From Candidatus Aminicenantota bacterium (GTDB taxonomy: Bacteria > Acidobacteriota > Aminicenantia > Aminicenantales > Aminicenantaceae), in the NCBI GenBank assembly GCA_020344415.1, contig CP070825.1:2955512-3019511 (forward strand): 64,000 nt of DNA, read 5' to 3'. Position numbers and translations under genes: made by a program. Numbering within the stretch: position 1 is the first letter of the stretch; the number at the start of each line of letters is the position of its first letter. The notes under the pieces were generated by a model. It worked only from the letters and a program-made list of their open reading frames with translations. It did no database searches and had not been told where the DNA came from. Shown here piece after piece: positions 18,199-28,173 of the stretch.

Positions 18199-19638
18199 AT
18201 GATTGATGAGTTAAGAGCACAAGTGGTTTCTGGTGTCAAATGGAGCGGGACCTCGATGGGCATCATTACCACACTCCAGTTTATCACCCTAGCAATATTA
18301 GCACGGCTCCTTTCCCCATCAGATTTTGGTCTAATGGGAATGATTATGGTGGTTATCGGATTTGCTCAAGCTTTTGCTGATATGGGTTTAAGTAATGCGC
18401 TAATTCAGAGGCAAGGGGTTCCAGAAAATCATCTATCAAGCTTTTTTTGGATTAATGTGTTGAGTGGAATTATTCTTTTTGGGGGTATAGTATTATTAAG
18501 ACAGTTAGCCGCCATTTATTTTAAAGAGCCGATTTTATCCAGATATTTAATATTTGCTGCATTCATATTTCTGATTACTCCTGCCGGTCAAATTTTTACT
18601 ACGCTTTTAAAAAAAGAACTACGGTTTAGGGCTTTATCGAAAACTGAAATTGCGGGTACGGTTGTGTATTCAGCATCTGCTATAGGCTTTGCCCTAGCAA
18701 AATTTGGAGTCTTGAGCTTAATTTTCGGCCAGCTTATCCGCAGTCTATTTACTGTGGGTATTCTTTTTTTTATTTTTCGAAAGACTTGGCTGCCGAGATT
18801 TCATTTGAGTATAAAAGAAATTCGAAGCTACCTTAGTTTTGGCGTCTATCAAATGGGCGAAAGGGTGGTTAATTATTTTAGCGCAAATATTGATTATATT
18901 GTAATTGGTCGTTTTTTAGGTCCAACAGCATTAGGTTTTTATGCCTTAGCGTATCAAATAATGATATTTCCATTAAGTAAAATTAATCCTGTAATTACAC
19001 AAGTCGCCTTCCCTACTTTTTCAAAAATTAAGGATGACAACCCCAGAATAAGAAGAGGATATTGTAAGGCAATCAATTACATTTCTATGCTATCATTTCC
19101 TATGTTGGCTGGCATGCTTGTTATTGCTCCAGAGTTTATTAGAATAGTTTATGGTGCAAAGTGGGAACCATCTATAATAGTCCTTCAAATATTTTGTTTG
19201 GTTGGTGTCTTCAAATCACTAGGAAATCCAGTTGGTTCTGTACTTTTAGCTAAAGGAAGAGCGGACATAGGTTTTTATTGGAATTTATTTTCAGTGATTA
19301 TCGTGGCTATTGCGGAAATAATTGGTGCAAATTGGGGTATAGTTGGAGTTGCTATTGCCATACTCATTTTACAAGTACCTTTCTTTTTTATTATCCAGCC
19401 TATTGTCAATAGATTAATAGTTCTCAAGTTTGGCCAATATTTTAAGGCAATACAATTACCTTTTCTGTGTTCAGTTATTATGCTTGCAGGGATAATCCCA
19501 TTAAAAATGGTTTTAGGCAATATTAATATTCTTCCTCTTTTAATAACGGCTATTGCTGTTGGAGCGATTATATATACTGTTAGTTATTATATTAAAGATA
19601 GAGATATTTTTTTGGAATTGAAATCGATTTTGAAGTGA
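18199..19638 (+). CDS. Wzx-type lipopolysaccharide/oligosaccharide flippase
   Basis: The 479-residue membrane protein has about twelve to fourteen hydrophobic segments. Family features include ARLLSPSDFGLMGMI near residue 38, FADMGLSNALIQR, and LGFYALAYQI near 240. It belongs to the MATE/MOP superfamily flippases that move undecaprenyl-linked repeat units across the inner membrane. With the initiating transferase at 3518 and the polymerase-like protein at 22572, it completes a Wzx/Wzy assembly set. Confidence 0.87.
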   Translation: MIDELRAQVVSGVKWSGTSMGIITTLQFITLAILARLLSPSDFGLMGMIMVVIGFAQAFADMGLSNALIQRQGVPENHLSSFFWINVLSGIILFGGIVLLRQLAAIYFKEPILSRYLIFAAFIFLITPAGQIFTTLLKKELRFRALSKTEIAGTVVYSASAIGFALAKFGVLSLIFGQLIRSLFTVGILFFIFRKTWLPRFHLSIKEIRSYLSFGVYQMGERVVNYFSANIDYIVIGRFLGPTALGFYALAYQIMIFPLSKINPVITQVAFPTFSKIKDDNPRIRRGYCKAINYISMLSFPMLAGMLVIAPEFIRIVYGAKWEPSIIVLQIFCLVGVFKSLGNPVGSVLLAKGRADIGFYWNLFSVIIVAIAEIIGANWGIVGVAIAILILQVPFFFIIQPIVNRLIVLKFGQYFKAIQLPFLCSVIMLAGIIPLKMVLGNINILPLLITAIAVGAIIYTVSYYIKDRDIFLELKSILK

Positions 19639-19645
19639 ATCTAGT

Positions 19646-21430
19646 ATGCCAGGATTGATAGGTTTTACAGATAAGCATCATAAATACAGTGACAAGATGC
19701 TATTGAGTATGAGGAATCTCTTGAAATATTTTGATAGCTATGTTGATGAGATGCTATATTATGATGAGAACATATACGCATCACGAACAAGTTTAGGAAT
19801 AATAAACCAAGGTAAGCAACCTTATATTTTAGACAACCGGTTTTTTTCATGGATAGAGGGTGAATTTTATAATCAGGAAGGATTAAAATCTAAACATAAT
19901 ATCGCATCGGAGACGGATAATGAACTTTTTGCAAAAATTTATAATTCAAAGAGATCATTTGACTTCTTGAGAGATATTGACGGTTATTATGTTGCTGTAT
20001 TGTATGATAAAAAAGAAAATAAAATTTATCTAATTACAGATAGAAATGGGCTTAAACCTCTTTATTGGGGAAAAGTAAATGATGATTTTGTGTGGTCTTC
20101 TGAGCTTAAGGGATTCTTAGGTCATGTAGATTTTAAGCCTGTAATAGATTCTCAGTCAGTTGAAGAGTTCTTTGGTATAGGTTATCTGCTTGAAAATCGT
20201 ACCTTGCTTGAGGGTGTTGAATTAGTTCCGCCTGCATCTGTCCTCACATTTGATCTTAAAAAATCCAAAGTGAAATCGATACATTACTGGTATTGGAAAG
20301 ATATTAAACCAATTAGAGGTACTATTGATGAGAAAGAGTTGGTTGAGGAATTGGGCAGCTTATTTAAACAATCGGTACGAAAGCGTGTTAAACGTAAAGA
20401 AAAAATTGGAATAAGTCTAAGTGGGGGGCTTGATTCCCGTGCAATTTTAGCCGCTGTTCCTGAAGATTATAAGCCCTTACATACCTTTACTTTTGGTCAA
20501 GAAGGTTGTGATGATATAAAGATAGCTAGGAAGGTGTCAGAGATTAAAGGGGCAGCCCATCATTTTTGTAACATATCTCACGAGAATTGGCTTGAACAGA
20601 GGACTGGAAATGTTTGGGCTACTGACGGCAATCTAAATTTGCTGCATATGCATGCATCGCAATGCATATCTCTCATGAAAGAATTTTTTGATATTAACTT
20701 AAATGGATTTGCAGGTGATGTAGTTCTTGGGGGCTCATTTTTAAGAGCAAATAATTTAGACAAAAAAATTGATTCTAAAATTATATATGATGTAGAAGAA
20801 TATGAAATCCAAACTGAAAATTTTAAGCATTGGTATATGATAGACAAAACTGATCCATACTTTATAAATAATAGAGAAAGAAGATTTATTAATTCTGGCA
20901 CTGTATTGATTGCAAAAGAAATCGAACAAAGGAAACCTTTTTTTGATAATAATCTTATTGAATTGGTGTATGGAATTCCTGATGCATTAAGATATAAGAG
21001 CTATATATATATCAAGATGTTATTAAACGATTTTCCTCAATATTACAAAAACATCCCATGGAAGAAAACAGGCTTTCCCATAGGTTGGTCTAAGACTAGG
21101 CAATTCTCAGTAAAAGTGAAAAATAAGATTAGCAGAGAAATTGGACGCTTGATTTTTAAATCTCCGGAATTAAGGGATTATACAGATTATCCATTGTGGA
21201 TAAGGCAGGATCCTGCCAAGTCTTTCTTTGAAAAGGTTCTTTTAAGCGAGAATGCTTTATATTCCGGATATATCGACAGAAATAAAATTCAGGATTATGT
21301 GAGGGATCACATGGAAAAGAAAGCTGACTACCATAATGAATTGTGTTTGGCTTTGACCTTTGAACTGTGGCTCCAACAGGTTTTTGAGGGGAAATATCGT
21401 GACACTAAGAAAAAGTTATTGTCTTTATGA
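19646..21430 (+). CDS. Asparagine-synthetase-like protein without the glutaminase cysteine
   Basis: The 594-residue protein aligns in layout with AsnB, but its N-terminus reads MPGLIGF instead of MCGIxG, so the catalytic Cys2 is absent. Other N-domain features remain (SRTSLGIINQG, WIEGEFYN, TDNELFAKIY, DRNGLKPLYWG). The synthetase domain has SLSGGLDSRAIL (PPi loop, near 257) and FAGDVVLGG. It therefore probably adenylates a carboxylate and uses ammonia or another nucleophile, rather than glutamine. It starts 7 bases after the flippase. Similar lasso-peptide and sugar-ligase-like homologues exist. The true reaction is unknown. Confidence 0.8.
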   Translation: MPGLIGFTDKHHKYSDKMLLSMRNLLKYFDSYVDEMLYYDENIYASRTSLGIINQGKQPYILDNRFFSWIEGEFYNQEGLKSKHNIASETDNELFAKIYNSKRSFDFLRDIDGYYVAVLYDKKENKIYLITDRNGLKPLYWGKVNDDFVWSSELKGFLGHVDFKPVIDSQSVEEFFGIGYLLENRTLLEGVELVPPASVLTFDLKKSKVKSIHYWYWKDIKPIRGTIDEKELVEELGSLFKQSVRKRVKRKEKIGISLSGGLDSRAILAAVPEDYKPLHTFTFGQEGCDDIKIARKVSEIKGAAHHFCNISHENWLEQRTGNVWATDGNLNLLHMHASQCISLMKEFFDINLNGFAGDVVLGGSFLRANNLDKKIDSKIIYDVEEYEIQTENFKHWYMIDKTDPYFINNRERRFINSGTVLIAKEIEQRKPFFDNNLIELVYGIPDALRYKSYIYIKMLLNDFPQYYKNIPWKKTGFPIGWSKTRQFSVKVKNKISREIGRLIFKSPELRDYTDYPLWIRQDPAKSFFEKVLLSENALYSGYIDRNKIQDYVRDHMEKKADYHNELCLALTFELWLQQVFEGKYRDTKKKLLSL

Positions 21431-21436
21431 GAAGCA

Positions 21437-22594
21437 ATGAAAAATCAATTGCCAGTTGTAGCTCATATTAACCATTCATTTTTTGCGAAGTCTGAGACTT
21501 TTATATATAACTATATTTCTAACCTGAAACGCTATCATCCCATTTGCTTAACATGGGAACTTGCTAATCTTGAGCAATTTCCTTTTCCCAAGGGCGATTT
21601 GTATTCCATTTCATTGAGAATATTTGCCTTAAAGTGGCTTTTGGAGAGAGATACAAGAAGATATTTCAGCCGACATTCATTTGCAAAAAGCGTAATCAAA
21701 GAGAGGGATGCCAAGTTAATCCATGCCCATTTTGGACCAGAAAGCGTTTATGCCTTAAGGTTAAAAAGGTCGTTAAGAATTCCTTTAATTACTACCTTTT
21801 ATGGGTATGATATTTCTAAGTTAGCCCAAAGAAAGAGGTGGATGAGTCGATATAAGATTTTATTTGAAGAGGGCGATCTTTTTTTGGTTGAGGGTTCGCA
21901 TATGAAATCCATGCTCGTGGATTTAAAATGTCCAGAAGAGAAAATCCAGATTCAGCGTATTAGTATTCCCTTAAATAGGATTTTATTTAGACCGCGTAAA
22001 CCTAAGAAAAAAGGAGAAAGCGTAGTTTTGCTTTTCAGTGGCCGCTTTGAGGAAAAAAAAGGACTTCTTTATGCTTTAAAAGCTGTCGAAGAAGCTAAGG
22101 AGAGAAGTAATAACATTGAATTTCGCCTAATAGGAGATGGATCTCTAAAACCAAAGATTGAGGAATTTATCAAGACTCACCGTATGGGCGATTATGTGCA
22201 GATTTTAGGATTTCTGAATTATGATGATTATTTGAAAGAGATGTTGAAAGCAGATATATTTATCCATCCTAGTATTACAGCATCGGATGGCAACAGCGAG
22301 GGGGGAGCTCCAACTACCATTTTAGAAGCACAGGCAACAGGTTTGCCTGTGATTTCAACATATCATGCAGATATTCCTAATGTCGTTGTCCCTGGCAAAA
22401 GTGCTTTATTATCCCGCGAGAAAGATTATAAAGCAACATCCGAGCATATTGAATATCTCTTAAAAAACCAGGATGCTTGGGAACAAATGGGACATGTTGG
22501 TCGTGATTTTGTTGAAGCCCATCATAACGTTAAGAAAGAGGTAGATGTCCTAGAGCAGAAGTATGATTTTCTTATGAAGAAAACATTTCTGTAG
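21437..22594 (+). CDS. GT4-family glycosyltransferase, colanic-acid WcaL-like
   Basis: The 385-residue GT-B protein opens VVAHINHSFFAKSETFIYNYI, a motif typical of WcaL/AmsK-like transferases. It continues with HAHFGPESVYA and TTFYGYDIS, then donor-half motifs LLFSGRFEEKKGLLYALKA and PSITASDGNSEGGAPTTILEAQATG. It lies 6 bases after the synthetase-like gene. Its last 23 bases overlap the convergent polymerase-like gene. It probably finishes the repeat unit on the cytoplasmic side. Confidence 0.85.
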   Translation: MKNQLPVVAHINHSFFAKSETFIYNYISNLKRYHPICLTWELANLEQFPFPKGDLYSISLRIFALKWLLERDTRRYFSRHSFAKSVIKERDAKLIHAHFGPESVYALRLKRSLRIPLITTFYGYDISKLAQRKRWMSRYKILFEEGDLFLVEGSHMKSMLVDLKCPEEKIQIQRISIPLNRILFRPRKPKKKGESVVLLFSGRFEEKKGLLYALKAVEEAKERSNNIEFRLIGDGSLKPKIEEFIKTHRMGDYVQILGFLNYDDYLKEMLKADIFIHPSITASDGNSEGGAPTTILEAQATGLPVISTYHADIPNVVVPGKSALLSREKDYKATSEHIEYLLKNQDAWEQMGHVGRDFVEAHHNVKKEVDVLEQKYDFLMKKTFL

Positions 22595-23987
22595 AATTTA
22601 TGCCTCGTTGAGTTAGTTCAGAATTTACAGGTCCGGTCTCCTTTTCCTCTTTCAACTCAGGCAGCATCATAATAATTCCCGCAATAAACCAGAAAGGTTC
22701 CATGATTCGAACTATAATAAAAGTATTAGCCGTGAGAGCATGAAAAACTAGCCCAACAAAAGCAGTTATAAAGCCAAGCGAAAGACCTTTATAGAGTTTG
22801 TCGTCCATCTTATTATGGATACTGAGGGAATTCCTAAAAACTGCCCACAGAAGCCAAAGGAAAGCCAAGAAACCCATAAGGCCCACCTCGGGAAGGATTT
22901 GAAAGTACTGACCATCTATAAAAGGATACCCTGTTACTCCCCGTCCCAAAAAAGGATCCTTTTTCCACTCTTGGAAGGCATAATCCCACTGCCGTATCCT
23001 TGCAGAAGAAGATGGATCGAAATAGATATTGCCAATTCTTTTCAAGTGTGTTTCTTTTTGCTGAAATGTATACTTCACTCTGGAAAAGACTGCTTCTGGC
23101 CTTAGCAGTGCTACTATTATAATTATTGCTGCTGCCCCTGAAATTAATACCACTCTTCTCTTGCTCAAGATAATAAATGTAAGAAAGGAAAAGATAATGG
23201 CAAAGTAAGATGCTCGGGACAGCGTAAAGAGAAACGGAAAGGAGATTAAAACGCAAAGCCCAAGCAGAGTTATATTAAGCCTTCGGGAAATATTTTGTAA
23301 TAAGATTCCTACAGCTATGCATAAAATAATGAGTAAGTAACCACCAAAAGTATTAGGCTCGCCTTCTTCTCCTTCGAAGGGAGCACTCACCCTCAGACCT
23401 GAAGGAATTTGAAGTATCCCGTAAGTACACACAATAGTACATGTTATAAAAAATGCTGTAATGAAGAATTTTATCTGTTTTCTGCTATGAATATGATTGG
23501 CAACTAACATATATAGTAAGAAGTATTCAATATATCTCACGATATAAAAGAATCCTTTTGCAGGACCGACATATCCTAAATAAGCGCCTCTCAACGTAGC
23601 AATTACACATATCAGTATATAGAAGCCTATGGCTTTGTTGAGGGGTGTTTTTACAAATAGAGCCAGTCCTTTATTTATGGCTGTTTTTGCCACCCAAGTG
23701 AAAATAATAACGGCTAGAAGGAGGTCGTCAAAACGGATGACGATATCTCTGCCCGGTACCTGGCCAGCTACGATTTCCGGGGAGAGAAGCATAGAGAAGA
23801 TCAAAATAGCAAGTCCTGCATCCGTGTTTACTAATATGGTTAGAAAAATCATGGCGCCCAAAATGAGGGCTAAGGGTATCTTGTAAGAATAGCCCGAAAT
23901 TATTTGACCAGCAAACAGGCTAATGACTAAAATCAGTGAAACTATAATCAGAGCAAAAATCCTTGGATCTCGCCAGTCTATGCGCAT
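22572..23987 (-). CDS. O-antigen ligase/polymerase-like membrane protein (Wzy/WaaL family)
   Basis: The 471-residue protein has about a dozen hydrophobic helices and a large periplasmic loop near residues 290-350. Around it sit TLSRASYFAIIFS and SSARIRQWDYAFQEWKKDPFLGRGVTG-like segments characteristic of the O-antigen ligase (Wzy_C) family. It would polymerise or ligate lipid-linked repeat units in the periplasm. It is the last gene of the export block 22572-28173 and overlaps the convergent glycosyltransferase by 23 bases. Polymerase versus ligase cannot be settled from sequence alone. Confidence 0.83.
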   Translation of the reverse strand: MRIDWRDPRIFALIIVSLILVISLFAGQIISGYSYKIPLALILGAMIFLTILVNTDAGLAILIFSMLLSPEIVAGQVPGRDIVIRFDDLLLAVIIFTWVAKTAINKGLALFVKTPLNKAIGFYILICVIATLRGAYLGYVGPAKGFFYIVRYIEYFLLYMLVANHIHSRKQIKFFITAFFITCTIVCTYGILQIPSGLRVSAPFEGEEGEPNTFGGYLLIILCIAVGILLQNISRRLNITLLGLCVLISFPFLFTLSRASYFAIIFSFLTFIILSKRRVVLISGAAAIIIIVALLRPEAVFSRVKYTFQQKETHLKRIGNIYFDPSSSARIRQWDYAFQEWKKDPFLGRGVTGYPFIDGQYFQILPEVGLMGFLAFLWLLWAVFRNSLSIHNKMDDKLYKGLSLGFITAFVGLVFHALTANTFIIVRIMEPFWFIAGIIMMLPELKEEKETGPVNSELTQRGINSTEMFSS

Positions 23988-24042
23988 ATTGATTAGCTTT
24001 GTTTAAATCGTGAGTTTAGCCAAATGAAAAGAGGGATATGTT

Positions 24043-26013
24043 TTACCTTGTTTTCTCCTCATCGTCTCCGTAGTAACGATAATAAACATATTTTTGATAT
24101 GGTGTGACATCTTCAATAAATTTCGCTTTAAGGTTATTTATAATTAGCCCCCATACTTTTGCATTTACATTTTCTAATTGGTTCTTAGCGCGGAGAAGCG
24201 CATATCTTGAAGTTCTTCCAGCCTGATAAACCAGGATAATCCCATCGGTCTTAGATCCTAATATAGCTGAATCAGCTACCGGAAGCGTTGGAGGAGTATC
24301 GTATAAAATTATATCAAAATTTTTTCTCAATTCCTGAATTAACTCCTGCATTTCAGGAAAGTTCAGTAATTCTGCTGGATTTGGTGTGCGCTCTCCACTC
24401 GTGAGGATATGCAGATTTTCCAGGCCTGGACTCTTCAATATCATTTCATATTCGAGTCCTCCCAATAACATATCAGTAGCAGTATTCGTGGCTTTCTTCC
24501 AAGATATATTCCCTATTAAAACTTCGGCTAATCCAGGGCTCCTTTTAATTCCAAATATTTTATGGATTATTGGTTTCCTGAAATCAGAACCCACAATGAG
24601 AGTTTTCTGGCCGCTCTGGGCAAAAGCTATAGCCAAGTTTATTAATGTTTGCGTTTTTCCTTCCTGGGGAGCAGAACTTGTAATGACAATACTGTTTCCA
24701 ACTTTTCTAAGACCTGTAAGGTCTAGACTTGTGCGCAACGTTCTGTAAGCCTCAGCTGCAATAGAAGTTGGCTCAAATAAGACAACTAAACGCTTGTTAA
24801 GCTCCGATTTTTCCTGAGTCTTCTTCCCAATTTTTAATTTAATCGAGCGGCTTCTTTTACCTGGTTGTATGGAAGTATTAGGGATAATGCCTAAGACAGG
24901 TACTCCAAGCAGTTCTTCTATATCATCTATCCGGCCAATTGTGGTATCTAAGCTTTCGGTGACAAAGGCCATGATTAATCCGATTAAGAGTCCACTGAAA
25001 ACGCTGATTATGATATTAAAACTCACGTTTGGACTTATAGGAGAAGTGGGCAATGCTGCTGGCTCAATAATAGTAACATCTTGGGCCTTTTCTGCTTCCA
25101 GGATGCGTGCTTCCTCATATTTCTCCTTAAACATCGAATAGATTTCTTCAGCCATATCGACATTTCGTTTTAACTGAATGAGTATGATCTCTTTTGCAGA
25201 AAATTCCTTTTGTTGAGCTGTTAGTTGATCTAAAGTATCAGCTAAATCTTTCTTTGCTTTTTCCAGTGTTCGTTTTTTAGTAATGACCTCTGGATGTTCA
25301 TCAGTATATTTACTTTTTAAGGTGATCAGTTCCAGCTCTAACCTGACAATTTCATCCTTGATCGTGCCCATTTTAGGGTCGCTTTGGATAAGAGGTGCGC
25401 TTGTTATGTCTCTCTCTACAATTAATGGATTATCCTGTCTAAACCTCTGCAGAGTATTTTCACTTGCCTGGAGTTCTCTTAAATAACTGTCTAACTGTGC
25501 TTTGACAAATGCTCTCACATTGGATGCTTCTCTCTTCTTGTTTTCAAAGTGAAAGGCCACATATTCGGCGGCTACTGTATTGGCCAGATTCATTGCTTCC
25601 TGTGGTCTGCTTGAAGTTACGGTAATTGCGATAATGTTTGTATCTTCTATCTGAGCTGTCTCAACTTGACCCTGAATCCCTTTGACGACTGCCATAATCC
25701 TGGCTTCTTCCATGCCAGGATTTGTTAAATTCAATTTTTTGGCCACATTCTCCATAACCGGGTAACTTATAATAAGATTGGCCTGAGAAGCCATCTCATC
25801 TGCAGGAGACCACGTGATTAATTCTGTTAATATCTGGGCTACCGATTTTCTTTGTTCTATCTTGACTTTACAGGATGTATTATAGATAGGAGTTTGTTTT
25901 CTAGTGTAATAGATTGTAGAGGTAAGTACCAATATAAGAGTTAAGATGATAATTCTCTTTCTCTTGCGAATTACCCGCAGGTAATCAGCCAAATTCATCT
26001 CGATTTTAGGCAT
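24043..26013 (-). CDS. Polysaccharide co-polymerase with C-terminal tyrosine autokinase (Wzc/CpsCD-like)
   Basis: The 656-residue fusion has an N-terminal Wzz-type chain-length domain (first membrane helix near 20-36), a long periplasmic coiled coil (about 150-310), and a second membrane helix near 330-352. The cytoplasmic BY-kinase domain follows. Its Walker A reads SAPQEGKTQT (near 441), Walker A' GSDFRKP (near 472) and Walker B ILYDTPP (near 566). A tyrosine-rich tail (YQKYVYYRYYGDD) provides autophosphorylation sites. It controls chain length and export with the Wza-like gene 32 bases upstream in the same operon. Confidence 0.9.
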   Translation of the reverse strand: MPKIEMNLADYLRVIRKRKRIIILTLILVLTSTIYYTRKQTPIYNTSCKVKIEQRKSVAQILTELITWSPADEMASQANLIISYPVMENVAKKLNLTNPGMEEARIMAVVKGIQGQVETAQIEDTNIIAITVTSSRPQEAMNLANTVAAEYVAFHFENKKREASNVRAFVKAQLDSYLRELQASENTLQRFRQDNPLIVERDITSAPLIQSDPKMGTIKDEIVRLELELITLKSKYTDEHPEVITKKRTLEKAKKDLADTLDQLTAQQKEFSAKEIILIQLKRNVDMAEEIYSMFKEKYEEARILEAEKAQDVTIIEPAALPTSPISPNVSFNIIISVFSGLLIGLIMAFVTESLDTTIGRIDDIEELLGVPVLGIIPNTSIQPGKRSRSIKLKIGKKTQEKSELNKRLVVLFEPTSIAAEAYRTLRTSLDLTGLRKVGNSIVITSSAPQEGKTQTLINLAIAFAQSGQKTLIVGSDFRKPIIHKIFGIKRSPGLAEVLIGNISWKKATNTATDMLLGGLEYEMILKSPGLENLHILTSGERTPNPAELLNFPEMQELIQELRKNFDIILYDTPPTLPVADSAILGSKTDGIILVYQAGRTSRYALLRAKNQLENVNAKVWGLIINNLKAKFIEDVTPYQKYVYYRYYGDDEEKTR

Positions 26014-26045
26014 TTAATTCCCTCTGAACTTTTTATATAATTTTC

Positions 26046-27359
26046 TTATCTTGTGTACCAAAAAATCCAATAAAGCGGAGAACCGATAACTCGAATAAAT
26101 CGCTCTATATCAACAACAAAAGTTTTGGGAACATAGACAATGTCGCCTGCCTTTAACTCTATATTCTGACCAACATCACCTTTTTTTAGAATGCGACTCA
26201 GATTTACTCGGATTCCTCTCTGGGAACCGATGTCTCCTCTGATGATCATAATACTTTTAGTGACAGCATCACGCGTATATCCTCCTGCTTCTGTGATGGC
26301 TTCTACTATGCTGAGTTTTCCTTTGATAGTTATGGCCTTTGGATTTTTTACTTCCCCAAGAACAAAGATTTTATTAATCTCTAAAGGCGGGACATATACG
26401 GTATCCCCACCCGAAACAAGAACCTGTTCATTTCTTTGCGGGTCGTTAATAAGCTCGTTTAAATCATATGTGAGGATTTTTCCATCCTTTTTAATCAGTT
26501 TTATGTGAAATATATCAGCGTTCTCAGAAAATATATCAGTGATATCAGTCGTTGCACCTATTTGACCAAAAAACTCTACTAAGGTAGTTTTTCTTTTTAA
26601 GGTATACATTCCGGTTTTTATTTCTCCGAGAGCAATAACACGCTGGCTATTGTATTCCTTTATGGATACAAAGACTATGGGATCGATTAAATATTTGGAA
26701 AGAGCTTCGGACAGTCTTTCCTCCAGTTGAGGGATACTCAGTCCTATTACACTTATTTTTTTGATAGGAGGTAACCTTATTTCGCCTAGATAGTTTACAG
26801 TCGCTTCTCTGGAAACATCAGGCTGCCCCCAAACTTCTATACTTAAGACATCTCCTGGGCCAATGAGATATCCGGGTTGCAAAGAGAGACTCTTGTCTTG
26901 ATTTGGGGATCGAGTTTCATTTTTTGCTTTTTCATTGTTGGCTGCAACTAGAGATGGCCGAGGATTTTCTACGCTTATTATGATTGAACTGCCGCTATTT
27001 GTGATTTTATAAGGTAAATCTTGAGTCAATTCCACTATTACAAGGTTTAATTGGCGCTGTCCTTGATTTCCTCTGTGGATATATTCATATTTAACTTTTT
27101 TGATCGCTCCTTTATTTATTACGATATCTTCTTCGATGGCAAAAATCTTATTTTCTGGAAAACTTATGATTATGGCAGGTGGATTTTCTAACTTAGTATC
27201 ACTGTATTGGACAGGACTAGATGTAGTCAAAATTAATTCTGTTACAGCCGAAGTCTTTTTCGATGTCAGATTGATTAGATGGATGCTTCTATTAGACAAA
27301 CAAGAGACCAATTGAAGAATAAAAAGAAGAATGAATATGTTTATGGCTGATTTTTTCAT
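26046..27359 (-). CDS. Wza-like polysaccharide export lipoprotein with AMIN-like N-domain
   Basis: From ATG 27359 the protein has 437 residues with a lipoprotein signal ending LQLVSC. AGGAAAGG lies upstream; the longer frame to 27422 lacks a signal and is not preferred. Residues about 25-130 resemble an AMIN-type beta domain. The poly-export domain begins at YLIGPGDVLSIEVWGQPDVS. Two SLBB repeats follow (VIALGEIKTGMYTLK and IFVLGEVKNPKAITIKG). It forms the outer-membrane exit pore for the polymer, together with the autokinase just downstream. The AMIN call is less certain than the export domains. Confidence 0.88.
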   Translation of the reverse strand: MKKSAINIFILLFILQLVSCLSNRSIHLINLTSKKTSAVTELILTTSSPVQYSDTKLENPPAIIISFPENKIFAIEEDIVINKGAIKKVKYEYIHRGNQGQRQLNLVIVELTQDLPYKITNSGSSIIISVENPRPSLVAANNEKAKNETRSPNQDKSLSLQPGYLIGPGDVLSIEVWGQPDVSREATVNYLGEIRLPPIKKISVIGLSIPQLEERLSEALSKYLIDPIVFVSIKEYNSQRVIALGEIKTGMYTLKRKTTLVEFFGQIGATTDITDIFSENADIFHIKLIKKDGKILTYDLNELINDPQRNEQVLVSGGDTVYVPPLEINKIFVLGEVKNPKAITIKGKLSIVEAITEAGGYTRDAVTKSIMIIRGDIGSQRGIRVNLSRILKKGDVGQNIELKAGDIVYVPKTFVVDIERFIRVIGSPLYWIFWYTR

Positions 27360-27759
27360 TGGAGCCTTTCCTGATTTATTATGGCTTTGCTCATTATATT
27401 CATATATTGGCGATTTAGTCAACCTGACGAATCCAAACCTGTAGATTGGCTGCCGCCTTTTCTCCTTCTTTCATATTAAGTTGTTTTTTGTCTCTAAAAG
27501 GTCGAATATCTTCCACCTAATAGCTCTTTTGTAAATTCCGAATGCTCTCTACCTAAGCATGCCAGTCTATCGTTTTCCTGCTCCTGCCAATGATCGATAA
27601 ATGACCTTTTTCGTCTTGATGTATGCTAGAGGCATAGTTAAATTCCTTGTATTTTTTTGAGTTATAATAAGAAAAATCCGCTCAAGAAGTAAATAGCCTC
27701 TAGAGATGAAATGGAGAATGATTTTTCCCCTGTTTTCTTACCTTAAGAGAGGTATAGAG
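27360..27759. other. Intergenic region upstream of the export operon
   Basis: This stretch of about 400 bases lies between the export lipoprotein and the degenerate GGDEF gene, both on the minus strand. No coding frame, RNA gene or clear terminator was recognised. The part next to 27359 carries the ribosome site of the lipoprotein gene and probably its promoter. Confidence 0.3.
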
Positions 27760-28173
27760 TCATGAAATTTCATCTAAGGCCTTGTCCAATAAGGCTTTGG
27801 AGCTTTTAGCATCTTCTGGATAGAAGGCCATGCCTATAGAAATAGCCCCCCAATTTTTTTCCTGGGCGACCTTATAAATTCGTGATTTCACTTTATTCGC
27901 CCCTTCTCTACTTGTTCGGGGAAGAATGAAGTAATATCTCCGAACCTGAGGCGAGATCATTTGGTCATAGCTGCGGATATATCTTTGAATGACATGAACA
28001 AAGATAACCTTTCCAGGCAATAACTTGCTCAGGCCCGAGGGGGTTGAGTGGCTTACCTCGATAGCGAGGACAGCAAAATTCAATTTGAATCTTTTTGACC
28101 GGTTAATTTCCTCATCGATCTTCTTAATCGATTCTTTATATTTCTTTCTTTTTCTACTCCTAACTCGGAACAT
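27760..28173 (-). CDS. Small degenerate GGDEF-like protein
   Basis: The 137-residue protein has an N-terminal basic helix (RVRSRKRKKYKESIKK). A fold pattern like a GGDEF domain follows: FAVLAIEV, then a RYYFILP strand, TSREGANKVKSRIYKVA, and AISIGMAFYPEDAKSSKALLDKA. The last elements match the second half of diguanylate cyclases. The GGDEF signature itself is absent; its expected place reads SPQVRRYYF. Catalysis is therefore unlikely, and it may be a c-di-GMP-responsive or structural regulator. It lies 400 bases upstream of the export lipoprotein on the same strand. Confidence 0.6.
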   Translation of the reverse strand: MFRVRSRKRKKYKESIKKIDEEINRSKRFKLNFAVLAIEVSHSTPSGLSKLLPGKVIFVHVIQRYIRSYDQMISPQVRRYYFILPRTSREGANKVKSRIYKVAQEKNWGAISIGMAFYPEDAKSSKALLDKALDEIS

